From Gammaproteobacteria bacterium (GTDB taxonomy: Bacteria; Pseudomonadota; Gammaproteobacteria; Methylococcales; Methylomonadaceae), in contig JAJRUF010000095.1 in NCBI GenBank assembly GCA_024277935.1, forward strand, positions 1 to 39,746: a stretch of 39,746 nt of DNA. Reading direction: 5' to 3'. Position 1 is the stretch's first letter; each line of letters begins with the position of its first letter. Below, in pieces: positions 8,901 through 14,987 of the stretch. Below the pieces are notes generated by a model. It was given only the letters and a program-made list of their open reading frames with translations. It had not been told where the DNA came from and searched no databases. Made by a program: the position numbers and the translations under genes.

Positions 8901-9368
8901 ATGCATAAACAATACTTACAACAAGCTGTAGATTTAGCCAATCAAAATGTAATCAATCAACAGGGCGGCCCTTATGGTGCAATTATTGTAAAAGACCAGC
9001 AAATTATTGCAGTCAATGGGAACTGTGTCACTATCAACAATGATCCCACAGCACATGCTGAAATCATGGCTATACGCCAGGCTTGTAAAATATTGGATGA
9101 TTTTCAATTAAAAAATTGCACGCTTTACACTAGTTGCGAACCTTGCCCTATGTGTTTAGGGGCTATTTACTGGGCCAGGCTTAAAAAAGTGTATTTTGCT
9201 TGTAACCGCCAAGATGCCGCTAAAGCAGGGTTTGATGATAGTTTTATTTATGATGAAATAAAATTGAATCCACACAAGCGATACATTCCAATGCATCATT
9301 TAAGTATAGAAAATGCAGAAAAGCCTTTTCTCGAATGGACTAGGAAAGTTAAAAAACAAATTTATTAG
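8901..9368 (+). CDS. guaD: Guanine deaminase (CDA-fold, GuaD)
   Basis: This is a 155-residue cytidine-deaminase-fold enzyme. The zinc site is HAE (H52, E54) plus PCPMC (C82, C85). The surrounding sequence, NDPTAHAEIMAIRQACK, YTSCEPCPMCLGAIYWAR and AGFDDSFIYDEI, follows Bacillus subtilis guanine deaminase much more closely than tRNA adenosine deaminase TadA. The likely reaction is guanine to xanthine plus ammonia, in purine salvage. The start ATG at 8901 is preceded by an AGGTAGG motif. It is monocistronic. After its stop the 204-base gap holds a large hairpin repeat. Confidence 0.9.
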   Translation: MHKQYLQQAVDLANQNVINQQGGPYGAIIVKDQQIIAVNGNCVTINNDPTAHAEIMAIRQACKILDDFQLKNCTLYTSCEPCPMCLGAIYWARLKKVYFACNRQDAAKAGFDDSFIYDEIKLNPHKRYIPMHHLSIENAEKPFLEWTRKVKKQIY

Positions 9369-9489
9369 GTAGCTAGAATAAATAACCCACCCAAATTATA
9401 ACACTGAAGGCTGACAAAAGACCAACAAGGCTATTTTTTACTGGTTGCCTTAGCTTACAAAATTATTTTAATATTTGAACCAATAAGAA

Positions 9490-9546
9490 TTGGAAGTGAG
9501 ACTTTAGTCTCGCTTCATTCGTGCGAGGCTAAAGCCTCACTTCCAA
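9490..9546. repeat. Dispersed hairpin repeat, copy 1 (GAGGCTTTAGCCTC family)
   Basis: Two 24-base arms (9490-9513 and 9523-9546) are inverted copies with two mismatches, separated by a nine-base loop. Each arm contains its own near-palindrome (GAGACTTTAGTCTC in the left arm, GAGGCTAAAGCCTC in the right). The right arm is identical to the right arm of the hairpin at the far end of the window (39662-39685). This is REP-like architecture. It lies between guaD and the convergent exported-protein gene and could also act as a transcription stop, although no T-run follows it. Confidence 0.8.
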
Positions 9547-9572
9547 ATATTAGGCCTTTTATTCTCTCTTAC

Positions 9573-10004
9573 TTACTCTTCCGTTTCAGTTGCTTTTTTT
9601 ACTTTTATTAACCAACCACCTTTAGCCTTACAAGCTCCGCCTTCTCCCAAGGAACTTGCATAAAGGTTTATACGCGCATATTTACCATTAAGCTCTGCAG
9701 GCAACTTAATCCTGACTATGCCATAAGAGTTTCTATTTTCAATATCTAGTTTAAGTTTAAGCTTTCTAACTTCTGCACGAATCGTTGACAGATCAGCTCC
9801 CCTATGTACTGAAAACTGCACAACAGCCCCTGCTTCCACTTCTGGCACAGGGCCACCTTTTACCTGTTCAGCAGGAATAAAATTGCTAAATGTAGGTACA
9901 GTACATTTCTCCTCAAAATTACCTGCATTATAAGCGAATGCAGTACCTGTAAAACACATCGCGCCCAAAATAATACCAGCTTTTAACCTTTTTATTATTT
10001 TCAC
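9573..10004 (-). CDS. Small exported protein of unknown function
   Basis: This 143-residue protein has a clear type I signal peptide: MKIIKRLKAG, a hydrophobic stretch and an AFA cleavage site around residue 24. The mature part of about 120 residues carries two cysteines (EEKCTVP near the new N-terminus and GGACKAKGG near the end), probably joined in the periplasm. Alternating charged and hydrophobic stretches (AEVRKLKLKLDIENRNSYGIVRI-type) suggest a small beta-sandwich. I do not recognise the family. The start is GTG, chosen by the track and supported by a GAGGGG motif seven bases upstream. It lies just outside the accessory region, and the next gene to its right is a decayed integrase. Confidence 0.7.
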   Translation of the reverse strand: MKIIKRLKAGIILGAMCFTGTAFAYNAGNFEEKCTVPTFSNFIPAEQVKGGPVPEVEAGAVVQFSVHRGADLSTIRAEVRKLKLKLDIENRNSYGIVRIKLPAELNGKYARINLYASSLGEGGACKAKGGWLIKVKKATETEE

Positions 10005-10072
10005 TATCTGCCCCTCTTTAGATTATTTTTACTCATATAAAATGCAATATTAGCACTCTCTCACCTATGACT

Positions 10073-10504
10073 TTACTTATTTTTAGAAAGCAATTCAACA
10101 GTCGAGTGAAATTTAATTACACGAAGTATAAACTGACCACAGTTTAATTTTAAATTTATGCCACAATAGTGGTTTAGCCTTACCCCTTTGAAAAAAAAGT
10201 AGTTGAAGGATGTTTTATAGAATAGGGGAGCAAAAATCAAACATGGTTGTATACAATCCATATTGAAAAAATTTGATTTACTTCCTCCTTATAATTTTTT
10301 ATTACTGTGCTATTCAGAGTAATCAAAGAAACTAGCTTTTAATTTACCATCTGTTTTTAAAGCCATGCTCACCATTTTGAACTTCAATAATTCTCTATGG
10401 TGCTTTAATTTGTCTTTAGGAATTTTTTTATGACCATGATAGAACTCAAGCCATAAGCTCTTTATTCCAGCCTTTCCCTTACTTTTACTGATAGTTACCT
10501 TCAT
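10073..10504 (-). pseudogene. Decayed integrase, N-terminal half, related to the intact one at 16782-17918
   Basis: The 64-residue ORF at 10310-10504 begins MKVTISKSKGKAGIKSLW and continues to KLKHHRE, closely matching the intact integrase N-terminus. It then jumps to GKLKASFFDYSE in the arm/core-binding region. At the DNA level, the deletion joins two AGAGAAT copies that lie about 110 bases apart in the intact gene and shifts the frame. Past the ORF stop, nucleotide similarity continues (the shared stretch AGTAAATCAAATT and others), weakly to about 10080, with stops and frameshifts. The 62-residue track ORF at 10073-10261 is a piece of this remnant. The catalytic half is missing. Confidence 0.75.
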
Positions 10505-10538
10505 TTCTCACCACCTTTACAATACTTTTTGTATTACT

Positions 10539-10555
10539 GTAAATTTGGTGTAAAT
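10539..10555 (+). repeat. Arm-type repeat beside the decayed integrase
   Basis: TGTAAATTTGGTGTAAA is identical to 12107-12123 and differs in one base from 17955-17971. Here, as at the intact integrase, it sits just upstream of the integrase start codon. It is probably an integrase or excisionase binding site left by an older related element. Confidence 0.6.
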
Positions 10556-10572
10556 GCACTAAAAAACAGAAT

Positions 10573-10887
10573 TTATTCAAACATTTCCAATAATGTGGAG
10601 TGCCATAGTTTGATCTCTATTTCTCCCATTCTTTCTAGTAAACGCCTTTTGTCTACTGAACCCATTTGATCTAACAATAATCGAGAAAGACGGTTATTAA
10701 AAACTATTTCAGGCCTACAGCCTAAAGACTGACCTTTGCTTGTTAAAGGTGCAATGATAACCCTTGGCAAAGCATCATTTAAATCATCAGGTGATACAAC
10801 CAATGCAGGGCGTGTTTTCTTAATCTCTGAGCCAAAAGTAGGATCGAGGTTAACCCAATAAACCTCCCCACACTTTACCATTGCCAT
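10573..10887 (-). CDS. mazF: MazF/PemK-family endoribonuclease toxin
   Basis: This 104-residue protein has the full PemK/MazF pattern: VKCGEVYWVNLDPTFGSEIKKTRP, ALVVSPDDLNDALPRVIIAPLTSKG, LLLDQMGSVDKRRL and a C-terminal LLEMFE. The conserved loop (GSEIKKTRP) and the RVIIAPLTS strand that form the RNA-binding cleft are intact. MazF toxins cleave single-stranded RNA at short motifs. The start may be ATG 10887 or ATG 10881 (MVKCGE). Both overlap the relic of the antitoxin gene upstream, which is frameshifted. No terminator is obvious. It lies between the decayed integrase and the mobile element. Confidence 0.88.
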   Translation of the reverse strand: MAMVKCGEVYWVNLDPTFGSEIKKTRPALVVSPDDLNDALPRVIIAPLTSKGQSLGCRPEIVFNNRLSRLLLDQMGSVDKRRLLERMGEIEIKLWHSTLLEMFE

Positions 10888-11103
10888 TCCTCGGTAATAT
10901 CATCGGGTATAAGCTGTCATTCCATACATCACCCTTTATCTCCTCCTCTTCTTTATAACTATCAAACCAACCTTCTCTTGGTTTCTTTAATGCTTTAATG
11001 CTTTAATAATTAAAGTTTTACCTTCAATTCTTAAATCAACATCATTTTTTAACGAGCCAATAATTCCTTGAGAATTACCTACTTTTCTTAAATGAGTTTC
11101 CAT
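10875..11103 (-). pseudogene. mazE: Broken MazE/AbrB-type antitoxin gene
   Basis: From ATG 11103, five bases after GGAGG, the frame reads METHLRKVGNSQGI, the swapped-hairpin AbrB/MazE signature. It then passes directly to KNDVDLRIEGKTLIIKALKH and stops at 10987. Compared with family members about ten residues are missing after SQGI. The stop is caused by a tandem 8-bp duplication (GCATTAAA GCATTAAA). Removing one copy restores KALKKPREGWFDSYKEEEE. A second frame change follows WND, after which DDITEEWQW and a TAA at 10875-10877 overlap the toxin start, as expected for the original operon. At least two frame changes and a deletion make a working antitoxin unlikely. Confidence 0.82.
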
Positions 11104-11134
11104 CATTGCCTCCATTAAAACCAACAAATAATAA

Positions 11135-11150
11135 CTATGTTATAACATAG
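11135..11150. promoter_or_regulatory. Perfect 16-bp palindrome, probable mazEF operator
   Basis: CTATGTTATAACATAG is a perfect dyad about 30 bases upstream of the mazE relic start, inside AT-rich promoter-like sequence. Toxin-antitoxin operons of this class usually repress themselves through such dyads. This assignment rests on position and symmetry only. Confidence 0.55.
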
Positions 11151-11284
11151 GTTTTATAAATAAGCTAAACCCCTTATTGCAAATAAGCCTTATTTTGTTT
11201 TTACCTGTCAAGTCTTTTTTGGTTTTTTATGGGGGAGCGAGAAATTACGTTTTTTAAGGGTTTAAATTCACCTCGGCCACTTAC

Positions 11285-11312
11285 TTGACAACCTATACAA
11301 GGTTGCTATAAT
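11285..11312 (+). promoter_or_regulatory. Consensus sigma70 promoter with a dyad in the spacer
   Basis: TTGACA (11285-11290), a 16-base spacer and TATAAT (11307-11312) match both consensus hexamers exactly. The inverted repeat AACCT-ataca-AGGTT (11290-11304) overlaps the end of the -35 box and most of the spacer, so a repressor or spacer-distorting activator could bind there. It points to the orphan ORF that begins 47 bases after the -10 box. Confidence 0.65.
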
Positions 11313-11359
11313 CAGAAAATATTTTAAATCATAGCAATAACTAAATAATCAACTGGTTT

Positions 11360-11884
11360 ATGTCTTTCAGAATTTTTGCAAGTGGTACAGGCCACTTCCG
11401 CTACATCAAAACTGGAATCGATTTTGGCGATGTTTATAATTTAGAGGATTGCCTAAACCGAATGATGTCGGTAAGTGCTGGAGCCAGATCATTCGTTCAA
11501 GACGAGGTTACTGAAGCCGCTACGCCGGATTCCCCTGTGCAGAAGACGTTGAATGCCATGGGACAGATTGTTGCTCTTGATTTATTGAGGACTGCAGTGA
11601 CCATCACACTTGCTGAAATGAGCCCAATCCATATCCACCTTTCGGCTTTTCAATCAAATTTGTTGATGGATGATGTAGAGGGACGTTCGCTATTACTTTC
11701 ATCGCTTGATGATGCCTCGGTAAGAGACTTTTTACGGGCCATCACCCCAGTGCTGGATGCAACAGGAATGCGAACCTTTGGTGTTTTAACTGCCATTGCC
11801 ACAGTTTTTTCTAATTTTTCAGTGGCCGGAGGACGAGCGCCAGTAGACGGCAGTTATCGACTGAATATCCAACTCTCGCATTAA
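11360..11884 (+). CDS. Orphan hypothetical protein with base composition unlike its neighbours
   Basis: This 174-residue ORF has no family I recognise. It lacks a signal peptide and membrane segments. The middle and C-terminal part look helical (LNAMGQIVALDLLRTAVTITLAEM, then FLRAITPVLDATGMRTFGVLTAIATVF). Two short clusters of glycine and aromatic residues lie near the N-terminus (GTGHFRYIKTG). By eye the coding sequence is clearly richer in G and C, with codons such as GCC, GGC and CGC rare in adjacent genes, which suggests recent arrival from another genome. The ATG at 11360 has no Shine-Dalgarno match, but a consensus promoter lies just upstream. It sits between mazEF and the left end of the mobile element. 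Confidence 0.6.
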   Translation: MSFRIFASGTGHFRYIKTGIDFGDVYNLEDCLNRMMSVSAGARSFVQDEVTEAATPDSPVQKTLNAMGQIVALDLLRTAVTITLAEMSPIHIHLSAFQSNLLMDDVEGRSLLLSSLDDASVRDFLRAITPVLDATGMRTFGVLTAIATVFSNFSVAGGRAPVDGSYRLNIQLSH

Positions 11885-12045
11885 AACAGACACAAAATAG
11901 CTTCACATGTAAATGGGGGGAAGTCTTGCAGAACCACATTTTACGTTATTACAAGATTTTACCCCATTCTTTTTTATACAGTGTTTTCCTTTGGGTTTAA
12001 GAGATAAAAACTTCATTTAACTGGCAGAGCTTCTTGATTTTACAA

Positions 12046-12064
12046 GTTACTTTCCTATACAGAA
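12046..12064. repeat. Left attachment site of the mnmE-targeted element
   Basis: GTTACTTTCCTATACAGAA matches the mnmE terminus at 18079-18097 except at two positions. On the minus strand it reads TTCTGTATAGGAAAGTAAC, which would encode the C-terminal FCIGK-stop of MnmE with a changed glycine-lysine segment. Its similarity to the 18-bp SGI1 attachment repeat at trmE, as I recall it, supports the call. Confidence 0.78.
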
Positions 12065-12106
12065 AGTACAAAAAGATATAATAACAAATACTTATAATTA
12101 GAATAT

Positions 12107-12123
12107 TGTAAATTTGGTGTAAA
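12107..12123 (+). repeat. Arm-type repeat inside the left end
   Basis: TGTAAATTTGGTGTAAA lies 42 bases inside the left attachment repeat and recurs, with one mismatch, inside the right end. This is the geometry of integrase arm-binding sites. It could also influence the dinJ promoter. Confidence 0.6.
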
Positions 12124-12178
12124 AAAGTTGATTTATTACTAAACTAGCTTTATTTTACTGACTTATGTTATATTGTAG

Positions 12179-12188
12179 CCCAATTGGG
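12179..12188. promoter_or_regulatory. Palindrome upstream of dinJ, possible autoregulatory operator
   Basis: CCCAATTGGG is a perfect 10-bp dyad 17 bases before the dinJ ATG and directly after a TATGTTATATT stretch that could serve as a -10 region. RHH antitoxins such as DinJ normally bind their own promoter. The assignment is by position. Confidence 0.45.
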
Positions 12189-12205
12189 TAAAACTAGGTA
12201 GTGTT

Positions 12206-12463
12206 ATGAAATCAGCAACCATTAGAGCAAGAATAGAACCTGAATTAAAAGCTAATGTAGAAAATATCTTAGTTTCTTTAGGACTTAATACCAGTGATGC
12301 TATTACAATATTTTACAAACAAATTGAACTGCATAATGGCTTACCTTTTAAAGTAGAAATTCCTAATTCAGAAACCAGAAAAGTATTGGATGAATCAGAC
12401 CGTGGGGAAAACCTTATAGAATGCAAAGACGCTCAAGATATGTTTGATAAACTGGGTATCTAA
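12206..12463 (+). CDS. dinJ: DinJ/RelB-family antitoxin
   Basis: This 85-residue protein has an N-terminal ribbon-helix-helix: SATIRARIEPELKANVENIL is the strand and first helix, and GLNTSDAITIFYKQI the second helix. This is the RelB/DinJ pattern. The C-terminal half (KVEIPNSETRKVL onward) would wrap the toxin. The stop overlaps the toxin start by one base (TAATG), the usual coupling in these pairs. It protects against YafQ and probably represses the operon with it. Placed about 140 bases inside the element end, it likely stabilises the integrated element. Confidence 0.92.
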   Translation: MKSATIRARIEPELKANVENILVSLGLNTSDAITIFYKQIELHNGLPFKVEIPNSETRKVLDESDRGENLIECKDAQDMFDKLGI

Positions 12464-12735
12464 TGCCTTTAATACCTAAAATAACAAAAGGCTTTCAAAA
12501 GGATATGAAGCGAGCCACCAAGCGTGGTAAAGATACTCATAAAATCAAAACAGTCATGCAGTTACTAATTGGCAAGCAAGCCCTAAATAAAAAATACAAA
12601 GACCACTCACTAATAGGTGATTATTCAGGGCATAGAGAGTGCCATATAGAACCAGACTGGCTATTAATCTACAAAATTGATGATGAATATATCAGTTTTG
12701 AGAGAACAGGTACTCATTCAGACCTTTTTAAATAA
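12463..12735 (+). CDS. yafQ: YafQ/RelE-family mRNA interferase toxin
   Basis: This 90-residue RelE-superfamily toxin closely follows E. coli YafQ: KDMKRATKRGKD near the start, YKDHSLIGDYSGHRECHIEPDWLLIYKI in the centre and FERTGTHSDLF at the end. The four catalytic residues of YafQ have counterparts at H48, H61, D65 and H85, all shifted by two from E. coli numbering. YafQ cleaves mRNA on the ribosome. It ends three bases from the convergent 79-residue ORF, so there is no room for a dedicated terminator. Confidence 0.93.
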   Translation: MPLIPKITKGFQKDMKRATKRGKDTHKIKTVMQLLIGKQALNKKYKDHSLIGDYSGHRECHIEPDWLLIYKIDDEYISFERTGTHSDLFK

Positions 12736-12738
12736 ATA

Positions 12739-12978
12739 CTATAAGCCCGTTAAATAGCGATTAAATAAAGCTCCCCATACTTCAATATCATTTGTTTTTA
12801 TTTCAGGGTTACCTTTTAATAAATCAGCATAATCTAAACTTAAACTGAATACCTTGCAAAAACGGGTCATTTCTGTATTAGGTTCTAAAACTAATAAATC
12901 AACCTCCATTTTAAAGTTCAATATTAGCTCGTGTAGTGGGGCTGGCTTACAGTCATTGACAAACCGCTTAACCAGCAT
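12739..12978 (-). CDS. Small hypothetical protein of the mobile element
   Basis: This 79-residue ORF follows the terminase-small-subunit-like gene by two bases on the same strand, which is the main reason to believe it. The sequence is mixed helical (LHELILNFKMEVDLLVLE, FCKVFSLSLDYADLL) with no recognisable motif. In phages the gene after a terminase small subunit is usually the large subunit, but this protein is far too short and lacks a Walker motif. The overlapping plus-strand ORF at 12854-13036 is a shadow. Confidence 0.5.
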   Translation of the reverse strand: MLVKRFVNDCKPAPLHELILNFKMEVDLLVLEPNTEMTRFCKVFSLSLDYADLLKGNPEIKTNDIEVWGALFNRYLTGL

Positions 12979-12980
12979 AA

Positions 12981-13367
12981 TTAAAACCCATAACTATCTA
13001 GTAAGCTATCCTCTTCAGACTGCTTTTGTAATGTAGTTGGGTTGCTTGAACCTATCCTGCCCTGCTTTAGCCTTGTTAGCTCCAACACCTTAAAAGCGGC
13101 TGTTATTTTATCCCTGTGAGGGGCTTCATTATCTACCAATACACTTTCAATGGTTTCTAGTGCAACACTGGTTAAGCTTCTTAATTTATCTTGCTGAGCT
13201 TCAAGGTTAGCATTTAGCAAGCTGTTTAATTCTGCCTTGAAATTAAAATCAGCCTTATATCTGCTTATTGTTTCTGGGGCTAATTTTAGCTGTTCTGCTA
13301 CTTCTTTATTATTTAGCCCCTCTGATAATAGGATAATGGCTTTATGGTGCTGTGGGGTTAATTTCAT
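12981..13367 (-). CDS. HTH protein resembling phage terminase small subunits
   Basis: This 128-residue protein opens with a helix-turn-helix, LTPQHHKAIILLSEGLNNKEVAEQLKLAPETISRYKAD, of the LuxR/transposase-like kind. It is followed by FKAELNSLLNANLEAQQDKLRSLTSVALETIESVL and a segment (HRDKITAAFKVLEL) typical of the oligomerisation part of phBC6A51-type terminase small subunits. In phages this subunit recognises the packaging site. In satellites it can redirect a helper's packaging. A plain transcription regulator is the alternative. No large subunit or capsid gene is nearby. Confidence 0.6.
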   Translation of the reverse strand: MKLTPQHHKAIILLSEGLNNKEVAEQLKLAPETISRYKADFNFKAELNSLLNANLEAQQDKLRSLTSVALETIESVLVDNEAPHRDKITAAFKVLELTRLKQGRIGSSNPTTLQKQSEEDSLLDSYGF

Positions 13368-13426
13368 GATGATTTGTGAGCTTTATTGAGAGTTAATAAG
13401 CCGTTTTTCTGTATGGTGTATTTTTT

Positions 13427-13438
13427 AGGTTACCTTTT
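13427..13438 (+). repeat. AGGTTACCTTTT motif, inverted partner of 13924-13935
   Basis: AGGTTACCTTTT overlaps the stop codon of the 155-residue gene. Its exact reverse complement lies just upstream of that gene's start, and a third related copy lies 14 bases further on. It is a candidate protein-binding site of the element. Confidence 0.45.
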
Positions 13439-13904
13439 AATTATTTTTCTGCTGATTGCTCACCGTTTTAAAATGCTGAGTACATACATTTAGTTCTATA
13501 CCTTGCCAACTAGCTTTCAACTTTGCTGGTTTTGTACACCTTGCCCCTGTTTTAATTAATACTTGGCAATCATGCTCTTTATGCTTTAACTGTTCATATC
13601 GAGCTTCAAGGCTTCTAATTTCAGATTTTAACAATCGGGTTTCACTTTCTAGGCTTACCGCTTTTCTATGTTCATCATCATATTTTTGCACCTGCTTCAA
13701 GCTGGCATTATTAGCTATACTTTTACCGTTCAGAACATTAAACAGGTTTTGCAGAATATCAGGGCTTAAACTGCCTTTTTTGAGACTGCCTTTTAATTGA
13801 ATGACAAAAGGTAAAATAATACTGTTAATTTTAACCGTGGCTTGGGGTGGTTTTCTCTTGTTTTCTGGTAGTGCTTTCCTGCCCCTTGTTTCTTGTTTAG
13901 CCAT
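13437..13904 (-). CDS. Coiled-coil protein with a C-terminal Cys/His cluster
   Basis: This 155-residue protein has a basic, proline-containing N-terminus (RGRKALPENKRKPP), a central coiled coil (LESETRLLKSEIRSLEARYEQLKHKE) and a C-terminal cluster with spacing C-x8-C-x17-C-x2-H (CQVLIKTGARC ... VCTQH), plausible for zinc binding. I recognise no family. The charged N-terminus, coiled coil and possible zinc site suggest a DNA- or protein-binding accessory factor. The position immediately downstream of the Rep-like gene fits a replication role. ATG at 13904 has a GGA motif six or seven bases upstream. It is flanked by inverted AGGTTACC motifs. Confidence 0.65.
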   Translation of the reverse strand: MAKQETRGRKALPENKRKPPQATVKINSIILPFVIQLKGSLKKGSLSPDILQNLFNVLNGKSIANNASLKQVQKYDDEHRKAVSLESETRLLKSEIRSLEARYEQLKHKEHDCQVLIKTGARCTKPAKLKASWQGIELNVCTQHFKTVSNQQKNN

Positions 13905-13921
13905 ATCAGTTCCAAAATAAT

Positions 13922-13960
13922 AAAAAGGTAACCTTATTATAGTTTATTAAAAGGTTACCT
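13922..13960. repeat. Paired GGTAACC/GGTTACC motifs between Rep and the coiled-coil gene
   Basis: AAAAGGTAACCT (13924-13935) and AAAAGGTTACCT (13949-13960) sit 25 bases apart, about two helical turns and a half. The first is the exact reverse complement of 13427-13438. They fill the 61-base gap upstream of the coiled-coil gene. They may be an operator or part of the replication origin of the element. Confidence 0.45.
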
Positions 13961-13965
13961 GTAAA

Positions 13966-14889
13966 TTATCTATAAAACTCTCTTGCTTGCTTAACTTTCA
14001 TATCAAGCTCTGTAATTAGCTCTGACTCTTCAGTTAAAATCTTATCATTGCTAAGGTCTAAAATTTTATCTTTAAGTCTTTTTGCCTGCCCCCTATTGTT
14101 TAATTTACCCTCTGCCCTTGACCTGTCTATTATTCTTAAAAATTCCTGTTCTCCTCCATAAGCTTCCAGCCCTTTTAGCATTAACTGCCTTCCCAGTAAT
14201 TTAGCATTATTCATAGTTTCTTTAGTAAAGCTGTGTAATCTGATTTTATTAACTTGCTGGTAATGATTAAACCATCCATCAACCATTTTCATATAAACAC
14301 CTTCATCATATAGATTTTGAGCTGTAAACATTGGCATATCAAGAAGCTCATGAGGTTTTTTCATATATCTAAATTCATACCTTAATACTTGTTTGTTATT
14401 CCATGCTTCAGGCAATTTTAGCCCTCTATGCTTGCCTTCAGCCACCTTATTATAAAACACTAACTGTTTCTTTGAATTACTGTAATAAATACTTTTAGGC
14501 TTTTCTTGTCTTTCTAATCTGGGGCAATCACCCAATAAATCATAATAGGCTTGGTGTTTATGCTTCATTATTAGATTTTCTGCTATATCCACCCTTTTTA
14601 CTCCTGCTTTATTTACATTAATACCCAACTTATCAGAAAGGCTTTCAATGGCTTCTTCTGTCCCTTTTCTTGTGAGAGTCTGGAAATTATCCCCTAAATA
14701 ATACTTGGCTAAACTTCCCTTTAGACTGATACCATAATTATAAATTGAAACTTTGTAATTACCAAGATACCCAAAACATGAAACTTTTGCTGTAGTGAGG
14801 GAATATACTTCACTCACCCTTTCCAGATTGTTAAGAATTGCTGTTGATGTGTGGCTTTGTGGTAGCCATAAATTGACTGTATCTAACAT
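13966..14889 (-). CDS. Rolling-circle-type replication initiator (gene II/X or Rep_trans-like)
   Basis: This 307-residue protein starts MLDTVNLWLP, the opening typical of phage/plasmid gene II/X replication proteins. It follows their motif order: LKGSLAKYYLGDNFQTLTR near residue 80, an R-x-D motif (VKRVDIAENLIM), a Y-x-K motif (SIYYSNSKKQLVFYNKVAE) and an R-x-E motif (LRYEFRYMKKPHEL). Enzymes of this kind nick their origin by a tyrosine and start rolling-circle replication. I infer that the element can replicate after excision. The catalytic tyrosine is not certain from sequence alone. The closest proteins I can recall are from Bacteroidetes elements. Confidence 0.75.
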   Translation of the reverse strand: MLDTVNLWLPQSHTSTAILNNLERVSEVYSLTTAKVSCFGYLGNYKVSIYNYGISLKGSLAKYYLGDNFQTLTRKGTEEAIESLSDKLGINVNKAGVKRVDIAENLIMKHKHQAYYDLLGDCPRLERQEKPKSIYYSNSKKQLVFYNKVAEGKHRGLKLPEAWNNKQVLRYEFRYMKKPHELLDMPMFTAQNLYDEGVYMKMVDGWFNHYQQVNKIRLHSFTKETMNNAKLLGRQLMLKGLEAYGGEQEFLRIIDRSRAEGKLNNRGQAKRLKDKILDLSNDKILTEESELITELDMKVKQAREFYR

Positions 14890-14894
14890 TAGAC

Positions 14895-14913
14895 TGTAAC
14901 CAAAACTGTTACA
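14895..14913. promoter_or_regulatory. Dyad upstream of the Rep-like gene
   Basis: TGTAAC-caaaact-GTTACA is a six-base inverted repeat starting six bases before the Rep ATG. It may be a Rep operator or a nicking-site hairpin. The half-site GTTAC recurs in the GGTTACC motifs and in the attachment repeat, possibly by chance. Confidence 0.35.
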
Positions 14914-14944
14914 AAATACACTTACTATAGAAGAATGGATAAAT

Positions 14945-14971
14945 AGCCCTGAAAATCAACCTAACAGGGCT
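14945..14971 (-). terminator. Hairpin after the 162-residue gene
   Basis: AGCCCTG and CAGGGCT form a seven-base stem with a 13-base loop, placed between the stop at 14988 and the Rep gene. T-rich sequence follows weakly on each side (ATTTAT on the minus strand, GTTTATTATTT on the plus strand). It is probably a partial terminator or an mRNA-stabilising hairpin. Confidence 0.5.
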
Positions 14972-14987
14972 GTTTATTATTTCTAAA

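Noticed and set aside
10073-10261. 62-residue minus-strand ORF as an independent gene
   Set aside because: Its DNA aligns with the body of the intact integrase gene out of frame, so it belongs to the pseudogene.
12854-13036. 60-residue plus-strand ORF
   Set aside because: It overlaps two minus-strand genes of the element and has no ribosome binding site.
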